Positions 37,231 to 44,709 of a stretch of DNA of 64,000 bases are shown in pieces. The notes under the pieces are model-generated. The model worked only from the letters and a program-made list of their open reading frames with translations. It was not told where the DNA came from and did no database searches. Origin of the DNA: Flagellimonas myxillae (GTDB lineage: Bacteria > Bacteroidota > Bacteroidia > Flavobacteriales > Flavobacteriaceae); assembly GCF_023502235.1 (NCBI RefSeq), contig NZ_JAMFLY010000004.1, positions 124,001-188,000 of the forward strand, written 5' to 3'. Position 1 is the stretch's first letter; every line of letters starts with the position of its first letter. A program made the translations under genes and the position numbers.

Positions 37231-38511
37231 TTATGTATTTCTGTTCAATAAATTGGAACCCAAGGTACATTGCAAACATTTATTTTTGGAGCAATACTCC
37301 CTGTACAGTTGAATTTTGGCTTGACTTTCCAGCGCATTCTTGGTTTTGGAACCCAAAGTTTCAAAGTTCTTGATGATGGAGTTGGATTCGCCTTTGACTT
37401 CCGACACCAAAGTAATCAGGTTCCCACTCCAGTCCCTCCCCAAATGTTTGGCATAGCAAAATTTTATGGGAACCAAAGTATTGATGACCAATAAATCCAT
37501 AAAATCCCGGGACAATTTCTTGACTCTTTTTCTGGAAGTCCTACCAAAAGTAAAATGGTCATGCCAATATACACTGGAGGAGGTTTGTAGCACTTTGTAC
37601 AGTCTTTCCAAAGAATCGGTTTCCATTAAAACAGCGAACAAATTTTGCCGATTTGCGTATAAATTGGCAAGCTGGGACAACCGAATTGTCGGGAAATTGG
37701 CAGGCCTCAAACCAAAAAAATCGGGCTTGCCCAAACAAGGGTCGAGTTCGTATTTTCTGCCCAGGTATTGAAACTCCAACCTTAACTGTTCAAAGTACGC
37801 GTCACTGCAATCCTTGGCGTCCAACAAACCGAAAAATCCAAAAAACAAACTTTCCAAGGCGGTAGCATCCTTGCTTTCCTTCCTAATGATGGAAAACGGC
37901 AATTGCAGGGCTCGTTGCAAAAAGAAATCCCCATTGACCTTGGTGCCAAAGCTTTTGGTCAAAAAAGCAAACAGCACAGCTTCCCAGTCATTGTTGGTCT
38001 CTTGTAGGAGCATAAAAATCAATTTGGATTTCTGTTCCAATCGTTCAAGGTATAGTCGCTCCATGAAATTGTCCACCATAAAGGCATCAAAACTGGAAAA
38101 ATCCCTTTCACAATTGATGAACGCTGGATTAAAGTGTCTAAAAAGTTCCTGATATTTCTTTAAAAGGGTCGGTGCCACATGGTTTTTTAGTTCCAATGTT
38201 GGGATGAGCGTACCGTCCTTTCTAAAAATTGAGATATCATCCTCCCAAACCACATGGAGGATTACATTATCGTAGTTGGCATCGGTTTCATGGTGATGTG
38301 CATACCAGTCCGAAGATTTGAGGTGCATTTCCACGTTGCCAGCCCAAAGCTGACCACCCACCTCAACCGAAGCATTGAAAAAATCAGGCCCGGCATACCT
38401 ATTGGGAGTGCCTGGATTTTTGATCACAATGTTTTGGGAGGTTGTTGTGGTAAGAGGTCGTCCTTGAAGCTTGTCGCACCTCCATATAAAATGGAGTAGG
38501 TCTTCCTTCAT
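37231..38511 (-). CDS. DUF2851 family protein
   Basis: The 426-residue cytoplasmic protein starts MKEDLLHFIWRCDKL and contains the family stretch NPGTPNRYAGPDFFNASVEV, then WAGNVEMHLKSSDWYAHHHE and NVILHVVWEDD. The family is restricted mainly to Bacteroidota and its function is unknown. The N-terminal Asp/Glu/His pattern (PDFF, GNVEMHLKSSDW, HVVW) resembles a PD-(D/E)XK nuclease-like core, but this is only a pattern impression. No signal peptide is present. It lies 21 bp after the DinB gene. Confidence 0.87.
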   Translation of the reverse strand: MKEDLLHFIWRCDKLQGRPLTTTTSQNIVIKNPGTPNRYAGPDFFNASVEVGGQLWAGNVEMHLKSSDWYAHHHETDANYDNVILHVVWEDDISIFRKDGTLIPTLELKNHVAPTLLKKYQELFRHFNPAFINCERDFSSFDAFMVDNFMERLYLERLEQKSKLIFMLLQETNNDWEAVLFAFLTKSFGTKVNGDFFLQRALQLPFSIIRKESKDATALESLFFGFFGLLDAKDCSDAYFEQLRLEFQYLGRKYELDPCLGKPDFFGLRPANFPTIRLSQLANLYANRQNLFAVLMETDSLERLYKVLQTSSSVYWHDHFTFGRTSRKRVKKLSRDFMDLLVINTLVPIKFCYAKHLGRDWSGNLITLVSEVKGESNSIIKNFETLGSKTKNALESQAKIQLYREYCSKNKCLQCTLGSNLLNRNT

Positions 38512-38532
38512 GCGATTAAAGATAAGAAATGA

Positions 38533-39042
38533 TCACCATTTTCCCGCGTAGGTAAGGGAATCTCCTGAGTTTAGCTTTAAATAAGCGTGTTTAAGATTGT
38601 TGATTTGCCTAATATGGTGATAGTCGTGGGCCAACCAATTGTACAAAAAAGAAGCGGCCGTGATCCTCCCCAAACTAGGATGGTCCAACGCGCTGTCCCA
38701 ATTTGGGCTGTCCAAACTTTGGAGCCAGGCAATGGATTGCTTCCGCTCTTCCAAGAATTCCTGGAGTGATCGGTCAAAATCCTGTTCCAAATACTTGTGT
38801 TTTGTCATCAACCCAATAGGGTCAAAGGGTATCAAGGGCTCCGTAGGAGTTTCCAAGGCATGCTTTACCCGCATACGGAAATCAAATTTTTCCTCATCTA
38901 CCAGGTGGCAGATAATTTCCAAGAGGCACCAGCCTTTGGGGTCTGATTTCCATAACAACATATCCGAAGGAAAGCCTGTTAGGGTCTCCCTAAAAACCCC
39001 TCCATTGGCCTCTAGTCCGTTTATGATAGATGCAATCCGCAT
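38533..39042 (-). CDS. DinB family protein
   Basis: The 169-residue four-helix-bundle protein of the DinB/YfiT superfamily has the three expected metal ligands: His in LLEIICHLVDEE (about 46) and two His near HDYHHIRQ (about 140-144). These enzymes are thiol-dependent or metal-dependent transferases of mostly unknown substrates, and many are damage-induced in Firmicutes. It starts 3 bp after the rhodanese gene, so co-translation is likely. The redox context (rhodanese, two thioredoxin-fold proteins upstream) would suit a thiol-related role, but this is inference. Confidence 0.88.
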   Translation of the reverse strand: MRIASIINGLEANGGVFRETLTGFPSDMLLWKSDPKGWCLLEIICHLVDEEKFDFRMRVKHALETPTEPLIPFDPIGLMTKHKYLEQDFDRSLQEFLEERKQSIAWLQSLDSPNWDSALDHPSLGRITAASFLYNWLAHDYHHIRQINNLKHAYLKLNSGDSLTYAGKW

Positions 39043-39045
39043 GAG

Positions 39046-39357
39046 TTATTCGGCGACCTCGCCCTCCCAATTCATAAAACCACCTTCCAAGTTAAAGGTG
39101 TTTTTTATGCCAATACTGTTCATCAAGGCACAGGCCTGGGCACTTCGATTTCCGGAGCGGCAGTAGACATAATAGTTCTTGGAGGTATCCAATTTTCCTA
39201 TTTCATCCATAAATTCCTGCCCTAGGTATATATCGATATTGGTGGCTCCAGGGATATATCCCTCCTCCACTTCTTCTGGGGTTCTTACATCCAAAATAAA
39301 GGCATTGGAATCATTTTCCAATTGCTCTTCCCATTCTTCTTGTGATAAATCTGACAT
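39046..39357 (-). CDS. single-domain rhodanese-like protein
   Basis: From ATG 39357 the protein has 103 residues (MSDLSQEEWEEQLENDSNAF). The ORF extends upstream to 39450, but that part overlaps the terminator and the preceding gene and does not match the family. It has the rhodanese signatures ILDVRTPEEVEEGYIPGATN and an active-site loop YCRSGNRS with the catalytic Cys. It probably carries sulfur as a persulfide in the cytoplasm. It lies after the terminator of the thioredoxin-fold pair and 3 bp before dinB. Confidence 0.93.
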   Translation of the reverse strand: MSDLSQEEWEEQLENDSNAFILDVRTPEEVEEGYIPGATNIDIYLGQEFMDEIGKLDTSKNYYVYCRSGNRSAQACALMNSIGIKNTFNLEGGFMNWEGEVAE

Positions 39358-39378
39358 CTTTAAGAGTTTAAGCTCTGC

Positions 39379-39409
39379 AAAAATAAAAATCCGGAGCATA
39401 ACCCCGGAT
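39379..39409 (-). terminator. rho-independent terminator of the thioredoxin-fold gene pair
   Basis: On the minus strand ATCCGG and CCGGAT pair around a central GGTTATGCT, followed by TTTTATTTTT. It lies 23 bp after the stop codon at 39432 and about 20 bp before the rhodanese start. Confidence 0.75.
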
Positions 39410-39431
39410 CTAAATCTTTTAATTCTTTTGA

Positions 39432-40046
39432 TCAAACTTTTATACGGCATCCAATGGCCCTTGTCTTGGTCACTCCAATATCATTTCCAGCCAACATTGC
39501 ATCCACCGCATTTTCCACAAACTTTTCCTTCACCAAGGATTCGTTTTGGTAGTTGTCGTCAATGGCTCCGATATACCGTACAATGTTCCCTTCGGGAGTT
39601 TTTTCCAGAAGATATACATGCGGCGTGCGGGTGGCACCATATTCCGGATACACCTTTTGCCCTTCATCCAACAAGTAAGGAAATGTAAATCCCTTTGCTG
39701 CAGCCCTGCTCTTCATCTTTGCAAAACTGTCCCCGGGTTGTTTGTCGGGATTATTTGGATTAATGGCAATTACGGGAACTCCCTTGGACTTATACTTTTT
39801 ATCCAAGGCAATGATCCTATCCTCATATTTTACCGCGTAAGGACAGGTATTACAGGTAAAAATCAACAGAAAGCCCTTGGCCTCCATAAAGTCTGATAGT
39901 GAGACTTTGTTCCCATCAATATTTATTAAGGAAAAATCAGTTGCAACGTCGCCAATGTCATATCCTTCGGTAACCGGCACGGGGGTACCTGAAAACCCAA
40001 GGTAAAATACCATGGATACAATTCCCAAAAGCTTGAGCACATTCAT
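39432..40046 (-). CDS. exported thioredoxin/peroxiredoxin-like (AhpC/TSA) protein
   Basis: The 204-residue protein has a signal peptide (to about residue 20) and an AhpC/TSA-type thioredoxin fold. The redox motif is CNTCP at about 70-74 (LLIFTCNTCPYAVKYEDRII), followed by DDxYQNE and a cis-Pro region (GATRTPHVYLL). It is probably a periplasmic thiol oxidoreductase of unknown substrate. It starts 5 bp after the TlpA-like gene and ends at a clear terminator, so the two form a two-gene operon for periplasmic thiol chemistry. Confidence 0.87.
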   Translation of the reverse strand: MNVLKLLGIVSMVFYLGFSGTPVPVTEGYDIGDVATDFSLINIDGNKVSLSDFMEAKGFLLIFTCNTCPYAVKYEDRIIALDKKYKSKGVPVIAINPNNPDKQPGDSFAKMKSRAAAKGFTFPYLLDEGQKVYPEYGATRTPHVYLLEKTPEGNIVRYIGAIDDNYQNESLVKEKFVENAVDAMLAGNDIGVTKTRAIGCRIKV

Positions 40047-40051
40047 TATTG

Positions 40052-40603
40052 TTAATTTACGAATACATCCACTGCTTCATTGAGCTCATCCAATGTGAAC
40101 CCATGACCATAGAATTTACGGTTATTTTGGTTGTAGATAACCGTTGCCGGAATAGCACCATCCCAATTTGCGTCTATCTTGGGAATCCATGCATTCTGGT
40201 CGGGGTCATCCAAAATGACCACCTTCGATTTCAGTTGCTTCTTTTCCACATATGGTTCCAATCTGGTTTTCCACATGGAGCGCATGTCCAGGCTTACCAA
40301 TATTACCTCTACCCCTTCCGACTTTCTCTCGGCGTTCACCTCCTCAAAATAGGGCATTTCCTCTAGGCAAGGTTTGCACCAAGTAGCCCAAAAATTGATT
40401 ATATAGGTCTTGCCATCTTCTTGATTGAGCAAAGGTTGTAGCCCCTCAAAATCGTATACAGGGAATTTTACTTGATCCGCAGTGGTCTCAACGGGTTGGG
40501 TATATGCCGTATCAACAACTTCGGCTGTCTTGTCTTCCTTCGCCTTGTTTCCACAAGCGGTAAAGATCAACAAAAATCCCACAGAGAGCAATAAGTATTT
40601 CAT
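40052..40603 (-). CDS. TlpA-family thiol-disulfide oxidoreductase, lipoprotein
   Basis: From ATG 40603 the protein has 183 residues (MKYLLLSVGFLLIFTACGNK); an ATG at 40612 adds three residues. The lipobox LIFTAC indicates a lipoprotein. The thioredoxin fold carries WCKPC (NFWATWCKPCLEEMPYFEEV) and the cis-Pro motif AIPATVIYN. TlpA/ResA-like proteins reduce disulfides in the periplasm, for example in cytochrome c maturation. A -7 box at 40623-40630 supports the downstream ATG, since the upper one would leave almost no leader. It is the first gene of the pair with the AhpC/TSA-type gene. Confidence 0.9.
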   Translation of the reverse strand: MKYLLLSVGFLLIFTACGNKAKEDKTAEVVDTAYTQPVETTADQVKFPVYDFEGLQPLLNQEDGKTYIINFWATWCKPCLEEMPYFEEVNAERKSEGVEVILVSLDMRSMWKTRLEPYVEKKQLKSKVVILDDPDQNAWIPKIDANWDGAIPATVIYNQNNRKFYGHGFTLDELNEAVDVFVN

Positions 40604-40622
40604 TTGCTGCATTTTACAGTTT

Positions 40623-40630
40623 CAAAATTA
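40623..40630 (-). promoter_or_regulatory. possible -7 element for the tlpA-like operon
   Basis: The minus strand reads TAATTTTG (TAnnTTTG), 19 bp before the ATG at 40603. A -33 box at the right distance is not obvious. Confidence 0.38.
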
Positions 40631-40687
40631 ACCAAAGCCAAAGGGCGGCCTTTATTTTTAACAAAAATTTATTGGATAAAAATACAA

Positions 40688-40714
40688 TTTGAAAAATTAA
40701 TCCCTTTACATTTG
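40688..40714 (+). promoter_or_regulatory. possible promoter of the marR-like gene
   Basis: TTTG (40688-40691) and TACATTTG (40707-40714) are separated by 15 bp, slightly less than the usual 17-23. The -7 box is exact and lies 22 bp before the ATG at 40737. Confidence 0.45.
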
Positions 40715-40736
40715 TCTATACAATTGTTGTCGTTAC

Positions 40737-41183
40737 ATGAACGTAGAGGAAATTATTAAAACAGAGAAAAAACTCCCCATCGAACAAAGAACCATGATTC
40801 ATTATGCTTTGGTTTTTAATAAGATTCGTGAGGAATTTTCCCTGGCCCTTAAACCCTTCGAAATCTCGGAGCAACAATTCAATGTCCTTCGCATTTTGCG
40901 GGGTCAAAAAGGAAAACCTGCCAATCTTTCCACCATTAACGAACGCATGGTCACTAAAATGAGCAACACCACCCGTTTAGTGGATAAGCTTATTTTAAAA
41001 GGCTTTGCAGAACGTTGGGTGTGTCCGGAGAACAGACGCAAAGTCGAGATCATGATCACGGACAATGGCAAAAAGGAATTGGAAAAAATTGACTTGGCCG
41101 TTTCCCGAACCGAGGAAAGGCTACTTCAAGGGTTTTCCCATCAAGAACTCGAACAACTAAACGCGCTTTTAGATAAATTTTGA
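40737..41183 (+). CDS. MarR family transcriptional regulator
   Basis: The 148-residue winged-helix regulator shows the MarR core: IREEFSLALKPFEISEQQFNVLRIL (helices 1-3), a recognition helix region MVTKMSNTTRLVDKLILKGF and a wing with CPENRRKVEIMITDNGKKELE. Length and composition are typical of a dimeric repressor. It lies 1 bp before the nitroreductase gene, with the YceI gene next, and is divergent from the tlpA-like operon. It may control these two genes in response to a redox-active or phenolic ligand; this is inference from context. Confidence 0.92.
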   Translation: MNVEEIIKTEKKLPIEQRTMIHYALVFNKIREEFSLALKPFEISEQQFNVLRILRGQKGKPANLSTINERMVTKMSNTTRLVDKLILKGFAERWVCPENRRKVEIMITDNGKKELEKIDLAVSRTEERLLQGFSHQELEQLNALLDKF

Positions 41184-41184
41184 C

Positions 41185-41817
41185 ATGAACAGTGTACTTA
41201 AAAACAGAACTTGGAGGTATGCCACCAAAAAGTTTGATGCTTCCCAAAGAGTTTCGGAAGACGATATGGACCTTATCTTGGAGGCCACCCGTCTAAGTGC
41301 TTCCTCCTATGGCCTGCAGCCGTATCATATTTTCGTTATCACAGATCCTGGGGTAAAAGCCAAACTGCGACCTGTTTCCTGGAACCAATCACAGATTACG
41401 GACGCGTCCCATCTGATTGTCTTTGCCAATGTCACCGATTTTGGGGAAGAACTGTTGGACGGATATATGCAAAATGTGAGCGACACAAGAAATATCCCTG
41501 AAGATCAGCTTAAGGGATATAGCGAATTCATGAAATCCAAGTTGTTGAACTTATCGCTGGAGGATAAAAACCTATGGGCTATCAAGCAGGTTTATTTGGC
41601 CTTGGGCAACATGCTGCAGGCAGCGGCTGAGCTCCAAGTGGATTCCTGTCCCATTGAAGGTTTTGATTCCAAGGCCTACAACAAAATCCTAGATCTTGAT
41701 GAACAGGATCTGAATGCCTCGGTGGTTTTGGCTCTGGGTTATAGATCTGAAGAGGACGAAACCCAACATTTGGCAAAAGTGAGAAAATCCAAAGAAGAAT
41801 TATTTACCTATTTATAA
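41185..41817 (+). CDS. NAD(P)H-dependent oxidoreductase, nitroreductase family
   Basis: The 210-residue flavoprotein of the NfsB/NfnB-like group begins KNRTWRYATKKFDASQRVS with the Arg/Lys residues that bind FMN phosphate. Next come the conserved LSASSYGLQPYHIFVIT segment, the helix LWAIKQVYLALGNMLQAAAEL and the C-terminal ALGYRSEEDE. It reduces quinones or nitro compounds using FMN. It starts 1 bp after marR, so it is translationally coupled and very probably part of that regulon. Confidence 0.92.
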   Translation: MNSVLKNRTWRYATKKFDASQRVSEDDMDLILEATRLSASSYGLQPYHIFVITDPGVKAKLRPVSWNQSQITDASHLIVFANVTDFGEELLDGYMQNVSDTRNIPEDQLKGYSEFMKSKLLNLSLEDKNLWAIKQVYLALGNMLQAAAELQVDSCPIEGFDSKAYNKILDLDEQDLNASVVLALGYRSEEDETQHLAKVRKSKEELFTYL

Positions 41818-41853
41818 ACCCTAATTATTTAAATCAGAAATTTAAACACGATC

Positions 41854-42426
41854 ATGAAAAAGACAATTTTAAGTTTGGCCTTAACGGCCGTTTTTGGACT
41901 AACCGCAGTCGCCGGTCCCATCGATGGAGAAAAAAAGGAAGTAAAGACCAGTGAAAGTACCGTTACTTGGAAAGCTTACAAAGTAGGCGGTTCCCATACA
42001 GGTACCATAGACCTTAAATCTGGGGCTTTGGAATTTGACGGTGACAAATTGGTAGGTGGTGAATTTGTGGTGGACATGTCCACTATAAACAACACCGATA
42101 TGCAAGGGGAGTACAAAGGAAAATTGGAGGGCCACCTTAAGTCCGACGATTTTTTTAGTACCGCCACCAACCCAACTGCCACTTTGGTTTTTACCAAGGT
42201 TGAGGCAACAGGGAAAAACTCTTACGAGGTTACTGGTGATTTAACGATCAAGGGAATCACGGCAGCGATAACCTTTGATGTTTCCGTGTACGATGCCAAA
42301 GCAACTGCAACCTTGAAAGTTGACCGTACCAAATACGACGTAAAGTATGGGTCGGGTATTATTGGTACCGCAAAAGACAAATTGATTTATGACGAATTTG
42401 ACTTAGTGGTTGATTTGCAGATGTAA
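41854..42426 (+). CDS. YceI family periplasmic protein
   Basis: The 190-residue protein has a signal peptide (MKKTILSLALTAVFGLTAVA) and a YceI lipocalin-like beta-barrel: STVTWKAYKVGGSHTGTIDL, then GEFVVDMSTI, the segment ending HLKSDDFFS, and KVDRTKYDVKYGSG. YceI proteins bind polyisoprenoid or amide lipids in a hydrophobic tunnel and are often induced by alkaline, acid or oxidative stress. It lies 36 bp after the nitroreductase, with a strong terminator downstream, so it closes a marR-nitroreductase-yceI unit. Confidence 0.93.
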   Translation: MKKTILSLALTAVFGLTAVAGPIDGEKKEVKTSESTVTWKAYKVGGSHTGTIDLKSGALEFDGDKLVGGEFVVDMSTINNTDMQGEYKGKLEGHLKSDDFFSTATNPTATLVFTKVEATGKNSYEVTGDLTIKGITAAITFDVSVYDAKATATLKVDRTKYDVKYGSGIIGTAKDKLIYDEFDLVVDLQM

Positions 42427-42447
42427 TCAAAGCTAGTTTAGTGTTTG

Positions 42448-42484
42448 AAAATCCCGTTTAAGTCATGCTTAAACGGGATTTTTA
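42448..42484 (+). terminator. rho-independent terminator of the yceI unit
   Basis: AATCCCGTTTAAG (42450-42462) and CTTAAACGGGATT (42468-42480) form a perfect 13-bp stem with a 5-base loop, followed by a T run. A-rich sequence on the left would also let it work on the other strand. Confidence 0.9.
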
Positions 42485-42500
42485 TTTTCACAAAACAATA

Positions 42501-42531
42501 TTTGGAAGTTACAATTTCATTTCTATCTTTG
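42501..42531 (+). promoter_or_regulatory. promoter of the trp operon
   Basis: TTTG (42501-42504) and TATCTTTG (42524-42531) are separated by 19 bp, a full match to the Bacteroidota consensus. The predicted start of transcription is within a few bases of the leader ATG at 42537, so the leader peptide mRNA is probably leaderless. Confidence 0.75.
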
Positions 42532-42536
42532 ATACA

Positions 42537-42593
42537 ATGAAATTAAGAACAGTAAATACTTGGTGGTGGATCAACTTACGAAGAACGTCGTGA
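42537..42593 (+). CDS. trpL: trp operon leader peptide
   Basis: A short frame of 18 codons encodes MKLRTVNTWWWINLRRTS and ends at TGA (42591-42593). Three consecutive TGG codons (42561-42569) sit between a good promoter and a rho-independent terminator, directly upstream of trpE. This is the layout of ribosome-mediated attenuation. When charged tRNA-Trp is scarce the ribosome stalls on TGG and leaves 42587-42593 free to disturb the terminator. When Trp is plentiful the ribosome reaches the stop codon and covers that segment. The start codon lies about 5 nt after the -7 box. Confidence 0.85.
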   Translation: MKLRTVNTWWWINLRRTS

Positions 42594-42646
42594 GCTAGTC
42601 CCCATTGTAACTATATAGAGGCTTGTCATCACGACAGGCCTTTTTT
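42587..42646 (+). terminator. trp attenuator (terminator with competing antiterminator pairing)
   Basis: The terminator stem is AGGCTTGTC (42619-42627) with GACAGGCCT (42633-42641), one G-T pair, loop ATCAC, then six T. The competing pairing is GTCGTGA (42587-42593, which contains the leader stop codon) with TCACGAC (42629-42635), removing the loop and the first bases of the right arm. A further pairing, TGG(T)GGA at the Trp codons with TCCCCA (42599-42604), is possible. Confidence 0.82.
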
Positions 42647-42663
42647 AATTTATAACGGTAAAA

Positions 42664-44061
42664 ATGACCTATAAACTCGAAACACATTATAAACAGATTC
42701 TGGCGGACACAATCACCCCGGTTAGTGTGTATCTTAAGATCCGGGATAAGTTTCCCAATAGCATTTTGTTGGAAAGTAGCGATTACCACGCCAACGACAA
42801 TAGTTTCTCCTATATCTGTTGCAATCCCATAGCCTACATCAAGGTTCAGGACGAGGTGATCACACAACGTTTTCCTGATGGCACCAAGGAGGAAACACCG
42901 ATTGGGCCCGACACCGATGTCACCGATGTGATCCATAATTTTGGTGGACGGTTCTCCGTGGCCTCCAATGGATTTAAATTCATTAACAACGGACTATTTG
43001 GTTATATGTCTTACGATGCGGTTCGCTATTTCGAGGACATTGAGATATCCTCCAAAGCGGATTCCATCCAAATCCCTGATATTTTCTACGCCGTTTACCA
43101 AAATATTATCGCGATAAACCACTTTAAAAACGAGGCTTATATTTTTTCCCATTGTTACGAATCGGAAAGTAATGTGGAAGAAATAGCCCAATTGTTCAAT
43201 GTGCGCAACTTTGCTTCCTACAACTTTTCAAAGGAAGGGGAACCCATCTCCAACCTGAAGGATGAGGAATACATGGATCATGTGGCATTGGCCAAAAAAC
43301 ACTGCCAGCGCGGTGATGTTTTTCAATTGGTGCTGTCCCGTAGGTTTTCCCAGGGTTTTAAAGGGGATGAGTTCAATGTGTACCGGGCATTGCGGTCCAT
43401 CAATCCTTCACCCTATCTCTTTTATTTTGATTTTGGGGACTTTAAAATCTTTGGCAGCTCGCCCGAAGCCCAGCTTATCGTAAAGGATGGCAAAGCTGAA
43501 ATCCATCCCATTGCCGGCACCTATAAGAGAACTGGTAACGATGAGCAAGATGCCGAATTGGCAAAAAAATTGGCCCAGGACGAAAAGGAAAATAGCGAGC
43601 ATGTAATGTTGGTGGACCTCGCCCGTAACGACTTAAGCCGAAATGGAAATACAGTAAGTGTGGAAACCTATCGGGAAGTCCAGTATTTCTCGCATGTTAT
43701 CCACTTGGTGTCCAAAGTAACCGGGGTTAAGAAAGAAGCGAGTCCAACCATGAAGGTTGTGGCCGATACCTTTCCGGCCGGTACCCTAAGCGGCGCCCCA
43801 AAGCACATGGCCATGCAACTCATAGAAAAATATGAGAAAACAAGCAGGGCCTACTACGGAGGCGCCATTGGTTTTATGGATTTCAAGGGCAATTTTAACC
43901 ATGCCATTATGATCCGGACCTTTCTGAGTAAAAACCATCAATTGCACTACCAGGCGGGAGCTGGGTTGGTAGCGGCTTCCGACCCCTCGGCCGAATTGCA
44001 GGAAACGTACAACAAATTGGGTGCCCTGAACAAGGCACTGGAAATTGCTGAAACCATTTAA
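42664..44061 (+). CDS. trpE: anthranilate synthase component I
   Basis: The 465-residue enzyme converts chorismate and ammonia to anthranilate. The N-terminal Trp-binding motif ILLESSDYH is present, so feedback inhibition is expected. Catalytic-domain motifs include HIVLG-equivalent FSHVIHLVSKVTG, the IAGTYKRTGN segment, FPAGTLSGAPKHMA and the C-terminal YQAGAGLVAASDPSAE. It lies 18 bp after the attenuator T run and 1 bp before trpG, with which it forms the enzyme complex. It is shorter at the N-terminus than the enterobacterial protein, as usual for this phylum. Confidence 0.96.
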   Translation: MTYKLETHYKQILADTITPVSVYLKIRDKFPNSILLESSDYHANDNSFSYICCNPIAYIKVQDEVITQRFPDGTKEETPIGPDTDVTDVIHNFGGRFSVASNGFKFINNGLFGYMSYDAVRYFEDIEISSKADSIQIPDIFYAVYQNIIAINHFKNEAYIFSHCYESESNVEEIAQLFNVRNFASYNFSKEGEPISNLKDEEYMDHVALAKKHCQRGDVFQLVLSRRFSQGFKGDEFNVYRALRSINPSPYLFYFDFGDFKIFGSSPEAQLIVKDGKAEIHPIAGTYKRTGNDEQDAELAKKLAQDEKENSEHVMLVDLARNDLSRNGNTVSVETYREVQYFSHVIHLVSKVTGVKKEASPTMKVVADTFPAGTLSGAPKHMAMQLIEKYEKTSRAYYGGAIGFMDFKGNFNHAIMIRTFLSKNHQLHYQAGAGLVAASDPSAELQETYNKLGALNKALEIAETI

Positions 44062-44062
44062 A

Positions 44063-44629
44063 ATGGGAAGAAAGATTTTAATGATCGATAACTACGATAG
44101 TTTTACCTATAACCTGGTTCACTATCTGGAGGATTTGGATTGCGATGTAACCGTAAAACGTAATGACCAGCTCACACTGGAAGAAGTTACTCCCTTCGAT
44201 GAAATTGTGCTTTCACCAGGCCCGGGCATCCCAGACGAAGCAGGGCTCTTAAAAGAAATCATAAAAACCTACGCCCCTACCAAGCGTATTTTAGGGGTAT
44301 GTTTGGGGCAGCAGGCCATTGGAGAGGTATTTGGCGGTAGTTTGGTCAATTTAGATCAAGTTTACCATGGCATTGCCACTACAATTACGGTCACTCAGCC
44401 AGGAGTATTGTTTAAAGATATGCCCGACAAAATCCAAGTGGGCCGGTACCATTCCTGGGTAGTTCATCCCGATTTACCCGAGGACTTGGAGGCCACATCG
44501 ATGGATGAAAACGGACAGATTATGTCTCTTCGGCATAAGTCCTATGACGTTATAGCGGTACAATTTCATCCTGAATCTGTATTGACCCCGGAAGGAAAGC
44601 AAATGCTAAAAAATTGGCTTAACGGCTAG
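44063..44629 (+). CDS. trpG: anthranilate synthase component II (glutamine amidotransferase)
   Basis: From ATG 44063 the protein has 188 residues (MGRKILMIDNYDSFTYNLVH). A TTG-initiated extension would overlap trpE and is rejected. It is a class I glutamine amidotransferase with Cys80 (GVCLGQQAIG), His169 and Glu171 (QFHPESVLTP) as the catalytic triad and SPGPGIP as oxyanion-region motif. It supplies ammonia to TrpE. In many bacteria the same subunit also serves PabB. It follows trpE after one base. A palindromic repeat separates it from trpD. Confidence 0.96.
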   Translation: MGRKILMIDNYDSFTYNLVHYLEDLDCDVTVKRNDQLTLEEVTPFDEIVLSPGPGIPDEAGLLKEIIKTYAPTKRILGVCLGQQAIGEVFGGSLVNLDQVYHGIATTITVTQPGVLFKDMPDKIQVGRYHSWVVHPDLPEDLEATSMDENGQIMSLRHKSYDVIAVQFHPESVLTPEGKQMLKNWLNG

Positions 44630-44634
44630 TTTAA

Positions 44635-44664
44635 GGTCATTCCCGGACAAACGGGAATCCATGA
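44635..44664. repeat. palindromic repeat in the trpG-trpD spacer
   Basis: ATTCCCG (44639-44645) and CGGGAAT (44652-44658) form a perfect 7-bp stem with loop GACAAA, preceded by GGTC. The GTCATTCC start is shared with the element inserted in trpF. It lies inside the operon without a T run. Confidence 0.65.
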
Positions 44665-44709
44665 GAATTGACAAAGATTACTGCGCAAACAGGGATAAAA
44701 AAAGAAAAA

